Source: Sipunculus nudus
Taxonomy: Eukaryota; Annelida; Sipuncula; Golfingiida; Sipunculidae
Assembly (NCBI GenBank): GCA_026874595.1
Contig: CM049320.1
Coordinates: 13,705,488-13,769,487, forward strand
Direction of reading: 5' to 3'
Length of the DNA: 64,000 bases
This document shows, one piece after another, positions 11,111-22,729 of this stretch; the stretch's first letter is position 1; each line of letters starts with the position of its first letter. A program made the translations under genes and the position numbers. Under the pieces are notes generated by a model, which was given only the letters and a program-made list of their open reading frames with translations, did not search any database and had not been told where the DNA came from.

Positions 11111-13500
11111 ATGACCCATCAATGGAGCCGATTATACACCCAGGGCCCGCAGTTGCAGTAGTCACCGGGCCTGGTTTTTACTAGGATATAAAATGAGGGG
11201 AAGCGTGTGATACTGCACTGGCGCGTAGACCGAAACCGGAATGGAATTGCAGATGTACATACGTTTACAGTAAAAAGGGGCATTACAAAGTGAAGGAGGT
11301 ACATCCAACAAAAAAAATGGTTGGTGTGGTTCTGATGTCATATTGTATTATCATATTGATTATTTAATTAATACTAATATTAAGGACAATATTATATTGT
11401 TATAGCCAAATACATATAGCAAAGCCAGAACAAATAAGAATGTGTATATGTGCATGTCTGTATATGATTTGTGCGTATGTGGTATATATAGTCTAATGCA
11501 TATAATATTGTGCAATTGGTCTGATTTGGCGCGATTTGGTGTAATTATTTTGTCGCAAACGCTCGTTTTGATATTTGCCTACGCTCTTTACACAGCGCTT
11601 TACCTATAGGCCTACTACCTATATCGTAAGCGCTGTTTGTTATGACCTCGTATCCTGAATTGCTACACCAGAGGGGAGCACTGTATTTTTGTCCAAACAG
11701 ATGAAACCTTGTGCTGAAAGACATAGCCAAGCGAGGAATACAGTGAGCCAATTTAGTTAATTTCGTTTTGAGTTACAGCTCATCGCCCCGGTAACCGTCT
11801 GAACAGGCCACAGGCTCAGAGAGAATGGCCCCAGACTTGGTTTGCTTAGGGCCTTGGGCACATAGGATGCCCGGCCGGTGAGCTGTAATTCTAACGAAAC
11901 GTAACAACAAAGGCTGCGTGCACACCTCGCTGGTTGGTTTCATTTCTGCAGACAACAATTACATGGCTACGCTAACACAGTCATTATGTCATAATCGAAT
12001 CGGTCGATGATGCGAAAATGCAGAGGGAGCAGTCATCAAGCGGCGCTTGAAGCGCAGCTATGGGCGGAGCCAGGATGCCTGTCGAGTGTTTGTTTATTGG
12101 CTTCTTGTTGGCTGCTTGTCTAATCATACGCACTTTTTTTTCAGCGGACAACGAATCGCCATCTGGTGTCTAAATGTAACATAAACGGTCAAAGCAGGCA
12201 GCGTGGAAATCAGTTGATTTTTAAAAGAGCAAGATGCCTCGGGAGCGTAGTATTTGCCATTCTATGATAATATAGTGATCAAAGATAATTAACTAATGGA
12301 ATTAGATGTTAAATGATTTCTACAGCCTTAATTATAATAAAGAACTAATATCAATTTCCATTGTGCGGGTCGCGGGGAGTAGGTGTGGGGGGGGGGGATT
12401 GAGGACAAGTGGTTTTTTTAGTGTAACGTGCACTGTCTAATGCGTATGTACTAGGCTCGTCTGGAATTTTTTTTAAATCTTGATTAAAATTTATGCACTT
12501 TATTGAAGCAAAAACAGAGAATAATATCGATTCAAAAATAAACAAGAAGTAAAAATGTTTTCCCTAAATATGCTAATCTATAAAACCTGCGTGATTTCTT
12601 TCTTTTTTTTCATTTTAGAGTTTATTTGCTGTCGTGGAAACAACGGAATTATACTCTATTATCAGTCATTTTCCTATTTTAAATAAAAATTTCTGAAACA
12701 ATGTGTTTCATTGATATTTTGGGGTTGCAACCCTGTGACACATTTTTGATACCAACTGTTATATTTAACTAATTTGTTGAAAACGTAGGGGGGGGGGATA
12801 TCCCCAACCAATTTGTCCCCTCCCCCCCCCCCCCCCGGTTAACACTAGGTTAGCACAACGGCCAATGCTTGCCTTTATTGTTCCTTTGGAGGGAATGGCT
12901 TGATTAAAAAAAAACAATGAACAAAACAGTTTAACTAAACAGGGTGCGTTGAAGCGCAGAGTTGAGGTTGATCATCGATGCCTCAACAATCGGTCCGAAA
13001 CGATTAAAAAAGGTTATGGTGGCTGACAAGGGGGTACGAACCCCATGGACTCCCTTTGGGTCCGCTTCTGCTACTAACGAGATATGTATTTTCCGTTTCT
13101 TTACTTCAGGAACAGCTTCCTTGCCTTAAAACGAACAATAAATCATCTTTCATGTCTTCCTCACATCAACATTTTCTATATACGTCTAACAATTATAACC
13201 AGTCAAAGATAATTGAAAATATGAATGCCCCCCGAATATTCCGGTAAGCAAATGTAAACATCATCACTGACCAGGATTAATCAGCTATTCTATAATAAGT
13301 GGATACTGCCAGAATCCACCCCATCGCTGAGTGAAAGGAGCGCCCCCTGATGTTGGGACGGAGAACGACCCTAACTGGACGCGAAATTTGTTGTGGTCCG
13401 TCAGATCAAAGACAGTTTAGGGGTCCAATGTTATCCTTGGTCAGATGTTTTGTTCATTTCATAAGTTCATCAATTCATCAAATTTTCAACAGCATTTTAA
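11110..13500. other. No recognisable gene
   Basis: Short frames only. GC-richer sequence at 11,800-12,080 includes a palindrome CAAGCGGCGCTTG (12,038-12,050). Poly-G and poly-C tracts occur at 12,388-12,397, 12,790-12,799 and 12,823-12,837. Nothing else can be supported. Confidence 0.5.
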
Positions 13501-13508
13501 AATTCCAC

Positions 13509-14195
<687 letters not shown>

Positions 14196-14204
14196 ATGCA
14201 CGAA

Positions 14205-14424
14205 TGAACCTGGGAATATGGGCCGAATGTGTATATCTGCTTGTCTAAAGCCGTTAATTTTTCTGTCTTGTCATCCATGTTTGTCTCTAACTGTCGTTTT
14301 CCTCCAGGATCCGTGATACCTGCTGGTGCGTTGCTTTGTCGAGAATTTTGAATATTTCTGCCTGTGCGCGCGATTGTGAAAGTGATGAATATTATTAAAG
14401 CACCTAAAATATGAGGTAATGAAT
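14205..14424 (-). CDS. Exon-like piece with one membrane segment, unknown
   Basis: On the minus strand, an acceptor-like sequence TTACCTCATATTTTAG is followed by an open frame. It encodes a hydrophobic stretch ALIIFITFTIA, then a polar region with ETNMDDKTEKLTALDK and TFGPYSQ. A decayed relative lies at 8.9-9.05 kb. The hydrophobic segment would be short for a transmembrane helix. The donor side (CAG followed by GTTCAT) is weak. I do not recognise the protein. It could be one exon of a membrane protein, a transposon-borne exon, or a repeat with a chance frame. Confidence 0.3.
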
Positions 14425-14758
14425 TAACAATGTAAACAAACAATGCAGCTCAACCAGGGAAGATGGGCCGTATAAGTAAATGGCGGAGGCAGATTTCTTG
14501 ATTTAATTGAATATTTACCTCTGATGAACCGGTTATGCATTGCAAACTTATAACAAAATACTCTTTGCTGGCTTGTTACAAAATAAGGATTTTAAAGCTA
14601 TTAACTTCTCCGAGTAAGAATCTTCTACATAGCAGTGAAAGATTTATTAAAGAATATTAATCATTTTTATAAATTTAACTTGCTACGCTACAACTTTTCA
14701 TGGGAACAATTTGACTATAACAATAATAAAGCATGGACAATAAAAAATTATACCTTTA

Positions 14759-15046
14759 GGCCAAAAAAAATAAAAGGTATGGTTCTCAGGCACCGCCCGC
14801 GTCAATTTTTACCCCCCGCATCAACAATTTTGATTTTGATTTTTATCTTTCAAGAAGATGAATATTACAATTTATGTAGTGCTTTTCCCTGTTTTCCAAA
14901 AAAAAATTGTTATTTTCATACTTTTCCCTGATCATATGACATTTTTATGGAGACACTCAAAAAAAGGTCAAAAATAAAATACCGCCCGCCCGCACTGATT
15001 TCTGAAAAAAAGTGCCTGAGAACCATACCTTATTTTTTTTTTGGCC
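14759..15046. mobile_element. PIF/Harbinger-type MITE with TTA target duplication
   Basis: 288 bp with long inverted ends. The left end starts GGCCAAAAAAAATAAAAGG and continues GTATGGTTCTCAGGCAC; the right end is nearly its reverse complement (about 36 bp, a few indels in the A run). It is flanked by TTA on both sides (14,756-14,758 and 15,047-15,049). Ends starting GGCC and a 3-bp TWA target duplication are hallmarks of PIF/Harbinger elements. No coding capacity. Confidence 0.9.
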
Positions 15047-15049
15047 TTA

Positions 15050-15734
15050 TAAGTATGACATCACGCTACGGCCAAACCATGTGTTTGTGTCAACTGGTGA
15101 GGTGATAAGTGGCGTCACACGGTGACATCTGACGGGAATGGTACTAACTAAATACAAGATCAAGACATGAATTCTACAACAACGCAGGCCTGTACTCAAC
15201 AAATCTGACTGATGCATAGTTTGGTCCTTTTAATGAATAAGAAATATATTCCTGAAAATACTAATAAATACATGAAATAATTAATTAGATTATTTTTTGT
15301 TGTAATCTGAATCTTGTTATTTTTTTGTCATTATACCGAGGTTATTGTTATTATTTCCAGGGTTGTTTCGTGTTCATGTAAATTTATACATAGCTGGCCT
15401 GGGCCTCTATTTAATTATATAAACACCGTGCACACCTGCTATCCGTTGCTAACCGGTGGATGTACATCAGATAATGACAACCCGATTCCTGCACCAAATT
15501 TAGAACTATTCGTGGGATTTTTAATTTCGTGGGCTTCATGGGTTATTGAATCCAACGAGTCAATGAAACATGCCAGAACCTTTTATTAGGTAGAAGTATA
15601 CATTTAGAGGAATACCAACCAAATTTTTTTAGTATACATGACAAATTAACGTTATTTTTAGAAATGAGATCTATTCCGACGGTTCTCTTGATATCTGCTA
15701 TAACCAACATTTATAGATAACATACATTAATTAC
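15050..15734. other. No recognisable gene
   Basis: AT-rich. A 91-codon plus-strand frame (15,314-15,589) has no recognisable motif. Confidence 0.45.
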
Positions 15735-15955
15735 TTGGACTGGCCAGTGGTAACAAGCTCGACTCCCTCCGCTGACGATTCGGGTACGATTCTTGTGGCT
15801 GTGAGAACGGGTTGTAGGGGCCAGTCAAGGACCGGTGGTTTACTCCAACTCATCAAACTACCGAACACCACCATCTTAGCCATGTGCCAAGTGTTTCGAA
15901 TATATTACTTAGTCAAACTATATTTACGATCCATGTAAAATAAACAAAATTTTAG
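15735..15955 (+). mobile_element. tRNA-derived SINE, fuller copy
   Basis: The head has TGGCCAGTGGTAACAAGCTC, resembling a polymerase III A box, and GGGTACGATTCTTG, resembling a B box, about 40 bp apart. The body GAGAACGGGTTGTA...ACCGGTGGTTTACTCC matches the SINE fragment at 10,480-10,660. The tail is A-rich (AAAATAAACAAAA, about 15,937-15,949). Confidence 0.6.
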
Positions 15956-15959
15956 CATA

Positions 15960-16960
15960 AACTACCTCAATAAAAACTAAACATCTGCATTCTTAGGATG
16001 CAAGCCCCCGCCATGCATATGCGATCCTGAATCCAGATCATGGGCCGGATCCACATCAAAATCTTATCGATTAAGCTCTGGCCCTTAGCTGGTAATTTCA
16101 TGAGTTTCCGTTCAAGAATTTGCGAATTGTGTTGTGAACAAACACACATACAAACATGAATAGGGAAGAACGCACATATCCTCCTGACATCGATGCTTGT
16201 TTGCTGATGAAATGTAAGAGAAGGGGCGAAACCTGCGCAATGCACGTTCCATATAAAATAATTACTTCAGCTCCTAACCCCTATATGGACCCGGTTGTTT
16301 TCTTTCAGCAGAGGTTCAGCCGATGTAAATGCGACAAAGCACTGCCAGGTGCATTTATTGTTTGTCCTGGTCACGGTTGGTGGGCCATGATCGTAGCGAC
16401 CCTGCACATGCATGTAGAGTCTCGAAAAATCACACCTGTGCTGAACCGAAGAAACGAAGGTACTGTGCTAATTTTTCTTAATTATTTTCAGTTATTACAT
16501 GTTATAAACCTTTGGTTCATATAATCTACTCACTACAATGAAAGTACCATTACCACTACATTTTGTTTTCATATACAGAGGAAGAACTGCAGCCAGAATT
16601 CTGTTTCCCTCGAGGTGTGTGCCATGCACTCAAACCTATATATCAATATTGTATAAGTGTGTTTCCATGTGCTCGTATGCAAGTGCGTATATACCTGAAA
16701 AAAATATGCTCGCATGCTTGTGCGTATTTAAACCTGAAAACAAAATTGGTGTGTGTCCAGGTGCGCGTTTATACGTGAACTGGCAGACAATAATTTATTT
16801 GCTGGGTGGATCTAGCGCGGGCCTTAAAAAAAATTGTGAAGTGACGACATTTTACCCCAGATCACAGGCGCTTGAATCCCTATTTTTTTAAATAAAATAC
16901 TTCATATCTCTCAATAATAAAACGGTAATAACATTGTAAACACACACACACACACATATA
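15960..16960. other. No recognisable gene
   Basis: Overlapping frames of 70-122 codons on both strands. None shows a recognisable motif or conserved boundary. Confidence 0.4.
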
Positions 16961-17398
16961 TACATAGGCGGCGAAACCGGGGGGGGGGGGGGGGGGCATA
17001 AAATTGTTGGGGTAATGATGGGTATAAAAACATACACTCATTAGGCCTATTTTATTACTGAGTATTTTGCACTGTCGCATATATATATCCTCCTCCCTCA
17101 GTACTAGGAGTACCATATAAACAGGGCCACAATCTCCGGGACTGAAGTGCAAACAAAATATGGCTAAGTTGATATTCTGTATGAAAATGCATTCATTGCT
17201 AGACAAATAACACTCACTTTACCAGGAGGTACTGTTTCACTAATTAAGCATTGACCAATAAATGACAGCAAACATGCACCAGGATGCAGTAGTATACATA
17301 CAGTTTTTCAAAATTTTCCAAACCGTGTAAGGGGGATACCCCCTCCCACACCCTTCCCTGTCGGGTATTTCCCCCTCGAATCTGCTTACTGCCCCCAG

Positions 17399-17401
<3 letters not shown>

Positions 17402-17470
<69 letters not shown>
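17402..17470. repeat. (TA)n microsatellite
   Basis: About 34 TA units immediately beside the hammerhead-like segment. A second AT/GT-rich low-complexity tract runs from 17,590 to 17,680 on its other side. Confidence 0.95.
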
Positions 17471-17471
<1 letters not shown>

Positions 17472-17495
17472 CTCTGAAGAAAAACAACACTGTTA

Positions 17496-17543
17496 ATTCA
17501 CAACAGTCTGTTTCACGGGATGCGACCCGATCATCAGGTGAAT
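17496..17543 (-). ncRNA. Hammerhead ribozyme-like motif (compact type I)
   Basis: Read on the minus strand, in order: ATTCAC (stem I strand), CTGATGA (catalytic core box), CGGG / CCCG (stem II, 6-nt loop), GAAA (second core box), ACAG / CTGT (stem III sharing the last A, one-base loop), T at the cleavage position, and GTGAAT, which pairs perfectly with ATTCAC. The A15.1-U16.1 pair, the GUH cleavage triplet (here GUU) and all core boxes are present. Very short stem III is known for type I hammerheads in Penelope-like elements and retrozymes, which work as dimers. Weak points are a U-U opposition at the base of stem II and the less favoured GUU triplet. No Penelope coding sequence is visible nearby. 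Confidence 0.6.
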
Positions 17544-17729
17544 GTGGTTAGAGCACTTTACATCGGAGGGTAACACTACCTTCTATTCTATATATATGTA
17601 TATATATATGTATGTATATGTATATATATGTATACATTTATATATTTAAATATATATACACGTATATATATGTATATACTGGTCAACTATCCCCCCCCCC
17701 CCCCAATGAAAATTTGGTTTCGCCGCCAA

Positions 17730-18600
17730 TGATATATATAAAGTAGGAGACAGAAAGACAGACACAGCCGGGGGGGGAGGGGGGGGGGGGGGCGTTGAAA
17801 CGTAGGATATTCTATTCATCTTTGCACACGGATGTGTGTTTGGTGTCAGAGGCAAGATTACTCATACGATATAGGGTATGCAGGGCATAGCATTTATTCT
17901 TCGGTCCCTTGAGGGGTACGGGCTACTTTACAGAGCACGTTCTTTGCCATTCATGGTTGAAACTGATATACCCCCGACAGTGTTTAGGGTTGCCTAGTTC
18001 TCCACGATATACCTCCATCCATGCTTGACAATTATTCACTCTGGCCTGACTGATCAGATGATGGGTGGGTTTAAGGGCATTTTAAAGGCACTATCGTATA
18101 GAAGAGCAGTACAAAAATGACATTTCCCCAAAGATTTATCATTTAATTTTTAGTGAAAGAGATTTCCGAGCGGCTGAAGCTCAGTTCGGTATATATGGCT
18201 AAAAATCGAAATAGGCTTAAAAAATTTGTGGGTGGGAGGGGGTGCCAAAGTTGACGCTGACTGTGCCAATGCCCCCCTCCCATTCCCTTCCTAGATCATA
18301 TTTCCGCTCTTGTGGAGCTGGACAAAATCAACCATCACAGGCAAGCATTTAATTGTGACCGTGGTGCGTGAGCGATAGTGTTACAACTTATCGCGCCGAG
18401 TCCTCGCGCCGTGTATGACAGCTTGCCTTGCTGCCTGGCTGTGACGTCTCATGTTACATGTTTGTACCTCCACTGTGAACACACGCGGCCAGCAGACCAA
18501 CACAGCTCAGAACTAACTACAATCAGACGAGATAAGTGTATTTATTTATCTTTCCGCATGTTTACTAGTGTAATAGTAGTCCATCTCTGGACCCTTAGTA
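17730..18600. other. No recognisable gene
   Basis: Short frames only, with a poly-G run at about 17,769-17,792. Nothing else supported. Confidence 0.45.
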
Positions 18601-18611
18601 TATCGTCCCAT

Positions 18612-18635
18612 GGAGTTACAATAAGTTGTAACTCC
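18612..18635. repeat. Perfect 10-bp stem-loop
   Basis: GGAGTTACAA, loop TAAG, TTGTAACTCC. There is no U tract and no adjoining gene. It may be a MITE end or a chance palindrome. Confidence 0.5.
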
Positions 18636-18929
18636 GTGATCGTCCTGTGTTAGATCTGTTGGACGGACGATGTTACTTGTTAGAAAGTTCAAACTGTTGC
18701 AGTGTTGGGTTATATATACTGTTGCTGGTGTCCCTCTATTCAAAGGAGAAAGAATGCAGGCAGAAATAATGCCGTTTTGCTCTGTTTCATGACTCGGGGG
18801 CGGGGGCCTGTACAAAGTCGGCGAGTATTATGATGTTGTTTAATTACGCACAGGTCAAAATGGTTTCGGTTCCCGATTTTTGTTAAACTGGGGTTAGCCA
18901 AGTGAAGCCTCTTCTAAAGGCTCGCTCAC

Positions 18930-19165
18930 GGGGTTGCGGAGCGCCACCTTGTGTCCGTGTGAGAGACTACAGTTAACTGGGGGACAGCGAAGCAACAACA
19001 TGGCCACGCCAAAAAAAATTGTTTCTTTACGAACTGTGAGGCCAAAAATATTGAGTGAGCGGGCAATTTCAATCGAAACAAAAAAATTGGAATGTTGCTA
19101 TTGTAAGAATATGTGTGACCGTTCTATTCCGACCATCGGAGAATTGGCGCTATATAAATACTATA

Positions 19166-19203
<38 letters not shown>
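18930..19203 (+). mobile_element. SINE/LINE-like tail ending in (TTA)n
   Basis: The end reads TTGGCGCTATATAAATAC followed by ATTATTATT repeats (about 19,163-19,203). A GGCGCTATATAAAT box before a trinucleotide tail is a common 3' end of invertebrate SINE and LINE families. The 5' limit is uncertain. An open frame upstream (from ATGGCCACGCC at 18,999) contains CCYCKNMC but runs into the tail, so I do not call it a gene. Confidence 0.5.
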
Positions 19204-19206
<3 letters not shown>

Positions 19207-19627
19207 AGCAAACTAACCTTTAAAAGCTTCAGATGACACCTGTATGAATGAAATATTAGCTTTATGCTTAATAACACATGTAATTAATTATATATGCAGT
19301 AGCAGCATTTAGCAACATAACTACCGTGCTTGCTGGTATGCTTCACATTTTACAAACCACTAGACATTCACAGGTCCACACATACACACAGACCTAGACA
19401 CCGTTACATATACAGGACGCGCTGCTAATACACCAGTGAAGAGTGAAAAAGAGTGATGTATGAAAAAATGACGAACAATATTGAACATTACATTTATTTC
19501 AGTCATTTCTTCCTGAATATATTGACCTGTGTGATAGTATTTGAATAGTACACCAAACTGCTTTAACACTACACTTATTTACCCTTTATGAACAATAATG
19601 AACATAACATAAATTTTAGTCATTTTT

Positions 19628-20153
19628 TCCCCCGCCGTCGCCGAAGGGGCCGTCCGGCGGGGGACAGAGAAATGGTGAGCGTCCGTCCTTCTTTCCGTCC
19701 GTCCATCCGTCCGTCCTTCAGCCCGTCACACATTCGTTAACACAATAACTCAAAAAGAATTTGAGGTATAGTCACCAAACTGGCAGCATTGATGCATCCC
19801 CTAAAGGGCTTGGTCAAGTTTGAAAATGGGCTACCTTGACTAATATTTCAAGGTCACAGCCACGATAATGCTAAAACGATGTTAACGCGATCACTCGAAA
19901 AAGATCTGAGGTACAGGCGTTCTGTTAGACACTGATGTACTTTCTCTGCCCACGTTTTCAGTCCACTCAATTATCAAACAGCATTGACTTACCTCATGAA
20001 GGGCTAGGTCGCGTTCGAATATGGATGACCTTCATGTAATTTTCAAGGTCACAGAGGTAATCTTGGTGTGTGACATTGACCCGCCTCAGTTTTTTTTTAT
20101 AAATGTATTCACAACTTGTTCTCTAAATTTCCCCCATTAGGCGGGGGACATAC
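19628..20153. mobile_element. Putative MITE with CCCCCGCC ends
   Basis: CCCCCGCC (about 19,631) and GGCGGGGG (about 20,142-20,149) face each other across roughly 520 bp. The interior has GTCCGTCC-type repeats (19,682-19,715) and AAGGTCACAG words. Sequence on its two sides is duplicated: CTGCTTTAACACTACAC at about 19,559 and at about 20,242. This suggests that a host duplication or a larger repeat unit of about 685 bp contains it. Confidence 0.45.
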
Positions 20154-20292
20154 TGGACCTGTTCCACAGATCAACTTTTCCCTCGTCTTCCTAGATCTTG
20201 TGTACATTGACCAGTGTCAGAGTGTTTGACAGCACACTTAACTGCTTTAACACTACACATATTTAGCCTTGTTACAGGGTGGGCCATGTAAT

Positions 20293-22368
20293 TGTATCCC
20301 CAGACAAAGTCGGGGGATACTATGTTTTCATACCGGTCCCGCCGCCGCCGCCGCCGCCGCCGCCGCATATGAATCTTGTTGGCGCGATAACCCAAAAAAT
20401 ATTTCACGGAACTTTACCAGGTAAATAGGTCCAGTTTTGGGGAAAATCACACAAATTCTTTAATATCTCAAGAAATCTTGCATGGATTTATCCCAAAATC
20501 AAGTTGATGGAAGATCATGGATAGGGTTGTCATGTTCCAGAAACTGGTGGCGCCACCTATTATTCTTTACTTGTTTTCGTGCTGTTTAATACCCCCAAAA
20601 TTGCCACCTTACAGCACTGTGAGCATTATAAGTCAAAAACTAATGGACAGATTTCTTTTATATTATGCATATACATAGGTATGGGTAATGGGATGATTTT
20701 TATTTAAATTGGGGTCATGACCTTTCCTATGATAGTGGCCTTGACCTTGAATATTGCCATATATGGTGAAAATCACACACCTCTTATGATATCTCCAGTG
20801 TTGATAGCCATATGGATTTCAAACATGACTTATGTATGGCCCACCACTAAAGTAAAAACCCTATAGGTTCTAGGGTCATGAGGTCAAAGGTCAAGGTCAC
20901 TGGACTGGCATTTTAAAAGATACTGTGGATGCATTTTAAGCCAAACTTTCATCCCAGGTCTTCCATCTTGAATATATAGCTCACTTGCCAATAAAGGATG
21001 ATCCATATAAATTTTGGGGTCACAAGGTCAAAGGTCAAGGCCACAGGAGCTATCTGTCCAAAAATTAGTTTCTGGATGATAATTCCTGCTTTTATTGATG
21101 TAATGATTCAAAATTGACTTATATATGTCCCATTGAAAAAGCAAGACCCAAATTGATTTTGGGGTCATGAGGTCAAAGGTCAGGGTCACAGGAAACCTCT
21201 TTAAAAAGATTGTGGATGCATTTTCAGCCTAACAATTCATCTCAGATCTAGTTCACCCATTGGAAAAGCAAGACCAGAATTGAATTTGGGGTCATGAGGT
21301 CAAAGGTCAAGGTCACAGGAAACCTCTATAAAAAGATTGTGGATGCATTTTTAGCCAAACAATTCATCTCATATCTTTCATCTTGCACATATAGTTCACC
21401 TGCTAAGAGTGGAAGACCCCTATCAATTTTGAGGTCACAAGGTCAAAGGTGAAGGTCACAGGAGCCATATGTCCAAAAATTAGTTTCTGGATGATAATTC
21501 CTGCTTTTATTGATGTATGGATTTCAAACTTGACTTATATATGTCCCATTGGAAAAGCAAGACCCAAATTGATTTTGGGGTCATGAGGTCAAAGGTCAAG
21601 GTCACATCTTTAAAAAGATGTGGATGCATTTTCAGCCAAACATTTCATCTCAGATCTTTCATCTTGCACATATAGTTCACCTGCCAAGAGAGGAAGAACC
21701 CTATCAATTTTGAGGTCACAAGGTCAAGGGTGAAGGTCACAGGAGCCATCTGTCCAAAAATTAGTTTCTGGATGATAATATCATCTTTTACTGATGTATG
21801 GATTTCAAACTTGGCTTTGTTATTGACCCATTAGAAAAGCAAGACCCAAATTGATTTTGGGGTCATGAGGTCAAAGGTCAAGGTCACAGGAAACCTCTTT
21901 AAAAAAATGTGGATGTATTTTCAGCCAAACATTTCATCTCATATCTTTCATCTTGCACATATAGTTCTCCTGCCAAGAGAGGAAGAACACTATCAATTTT
22001 GAGGTCACAAGGTCAAAGGTGAAGGTCACAGGAGCAATCTGTCCAAAAATAAGTTTCTGGATGATAATTCCTGCTTTATTGATGTATAGATTTCAAACTT
22101 GACTTGCATATGTCCCATTGGAATAGCAAGACCCAAATTGATTTTGGGGTTATGAGATCAAAGGTCAAGGTCACAGGACACATCAATAAACAGATCAAGG
22201 TCACAGGACCAACATCTTCAACAAGATTGTGGATCGTTAGATGGAATAAACAATAAATATGCCAAGTGTCAGTATATGCTGCTAAAAATGGGGGTCTGTT
22301 CTTGTAGGAGGGGGGGCCTACTATGTCTGGGGATACTCTGGCACCTGCGGTGCCAAGAAATGTCTAGT
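20293..22368 (+). mobile_element. Helitron2/HINE-like non-autonomous element, copy 1
   Basis: The left end TTGTATCCCCAGACA is inverted at the right as TGTCTGGGGATAC (22,324-22,336). It is followed by a hairpin GGCACC-TGC-GGTGCC (22,340-22,354) and the end AAGAAATGTCTAG. Near the left end is a (CCG)n microsatellite. The core is a tandem array of units about 285 bp long, each with two diverged halves ending in GTCAAAGGTCAAGGTCACAGG-type words. Left subterminal inverted repeat, microsatellite, tandem core, right inverted repeat and 3' hairpin is the layout described for Helentron-derived HINE / DINE-1 and bivalve pearl elements. No protein is encoded. Copies 2 and 3 begin at 27,879 and 61,550. 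The family assignment is inferred from architecture. Confidence 0.65.
20338..20367. repeat. (CCG)n microsatellite
   Basis: About 10 CCG units just inside the left end of the HINE-like element. The same position in copies 2 and 3 carries shorter GCCGCC runs. Confidence 0.9.
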
Positions 22369-22469
22369 TAAGCAGATATATCTTCATGAATCACGTTCCT
22401 ATATTGTGTCAAAGAATGCCAGTTGTTTTTTCTTTGAAAATTGTCTGTCCTTGTTGTTTTAATGGGTTT

Positions 22470-22540
22470 AACAGGCGTTCTGTTAGACACTGATGTACTT
22501 TCTCTGCCCACGTTTTCAGTCCATTCAATTACCGACATGT
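22470..22540. repeat. Direct repeat of 19,914-19,985
   Basis: ACAGGCGTTCTGTTAGACAC and about 50 further bases match the sequence starting near 19,914. The two copies flank the 20,293-22,368 element at unequal distance, so they record a duplication and not a target-site duplication. Confidence 0.8.
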
Positions 22541-22729
22541 TGTTGTGGCGTTGATACTAATCATAGCCAGATGAGATCCTTTAATCATGACAAATTAAGT
22601 ATGCATGACTCAACATAATGGGTGTTCTGGTACATTATAAAGTTTTCTGCATTATTGGACACTCTGAGGCCTCTGACGGCTTTCTTTAGCGTCAGCTCTG
22701 CTTTTAGATCGGTTATCAAACATTTAATT

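Larger units (their letters stand above)
16967..17727. mobile_element. Inverted-repeat element with GGCGGCGAAACC ends
   Basis: GGCGGCGAAACC (16,967-16,978) and its exact reverse complement GGTTTCGCCGCC (17,716-17,727) bound 761 bp. Both ends continue into poly-G or poly-C (16,979-16,996 and about 17,691-17,704). No target duplication is obvious. The interior carries a long (TA)n tract and the hammerhead-like segment, so it is either a carrier element or a composite. Confidence 0.55.

Noticed and set aside
16156-16891. Plus-strand frames of 117-122 codons
   Set aside because: No motif, no conserved boundary, and overlapping alternatives in other frames.
18934-19236. Small protein starting MATPKK with a CCYCKNMC motif
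   Set aside because: The frame runs directly into the GGCGCTATATAAAT and (TTA)n tail of a retroposon, with no splice sites or homologue in the window.
20293-20322. Classical Helitron 5' TC start
   Set aside because: The element starts TTGTATCCCC with an inverted counterpart at the right end, which fits Helitron2/HINE better than a classical TC...CTRR Helitron, although CTAG is present near the 3' end.
20171-20407. Arginine-rich minus-strand frame
   Set aside because: The arginines are the (CCG)n microsatellite read in reverse, inside the AGGTCA element.
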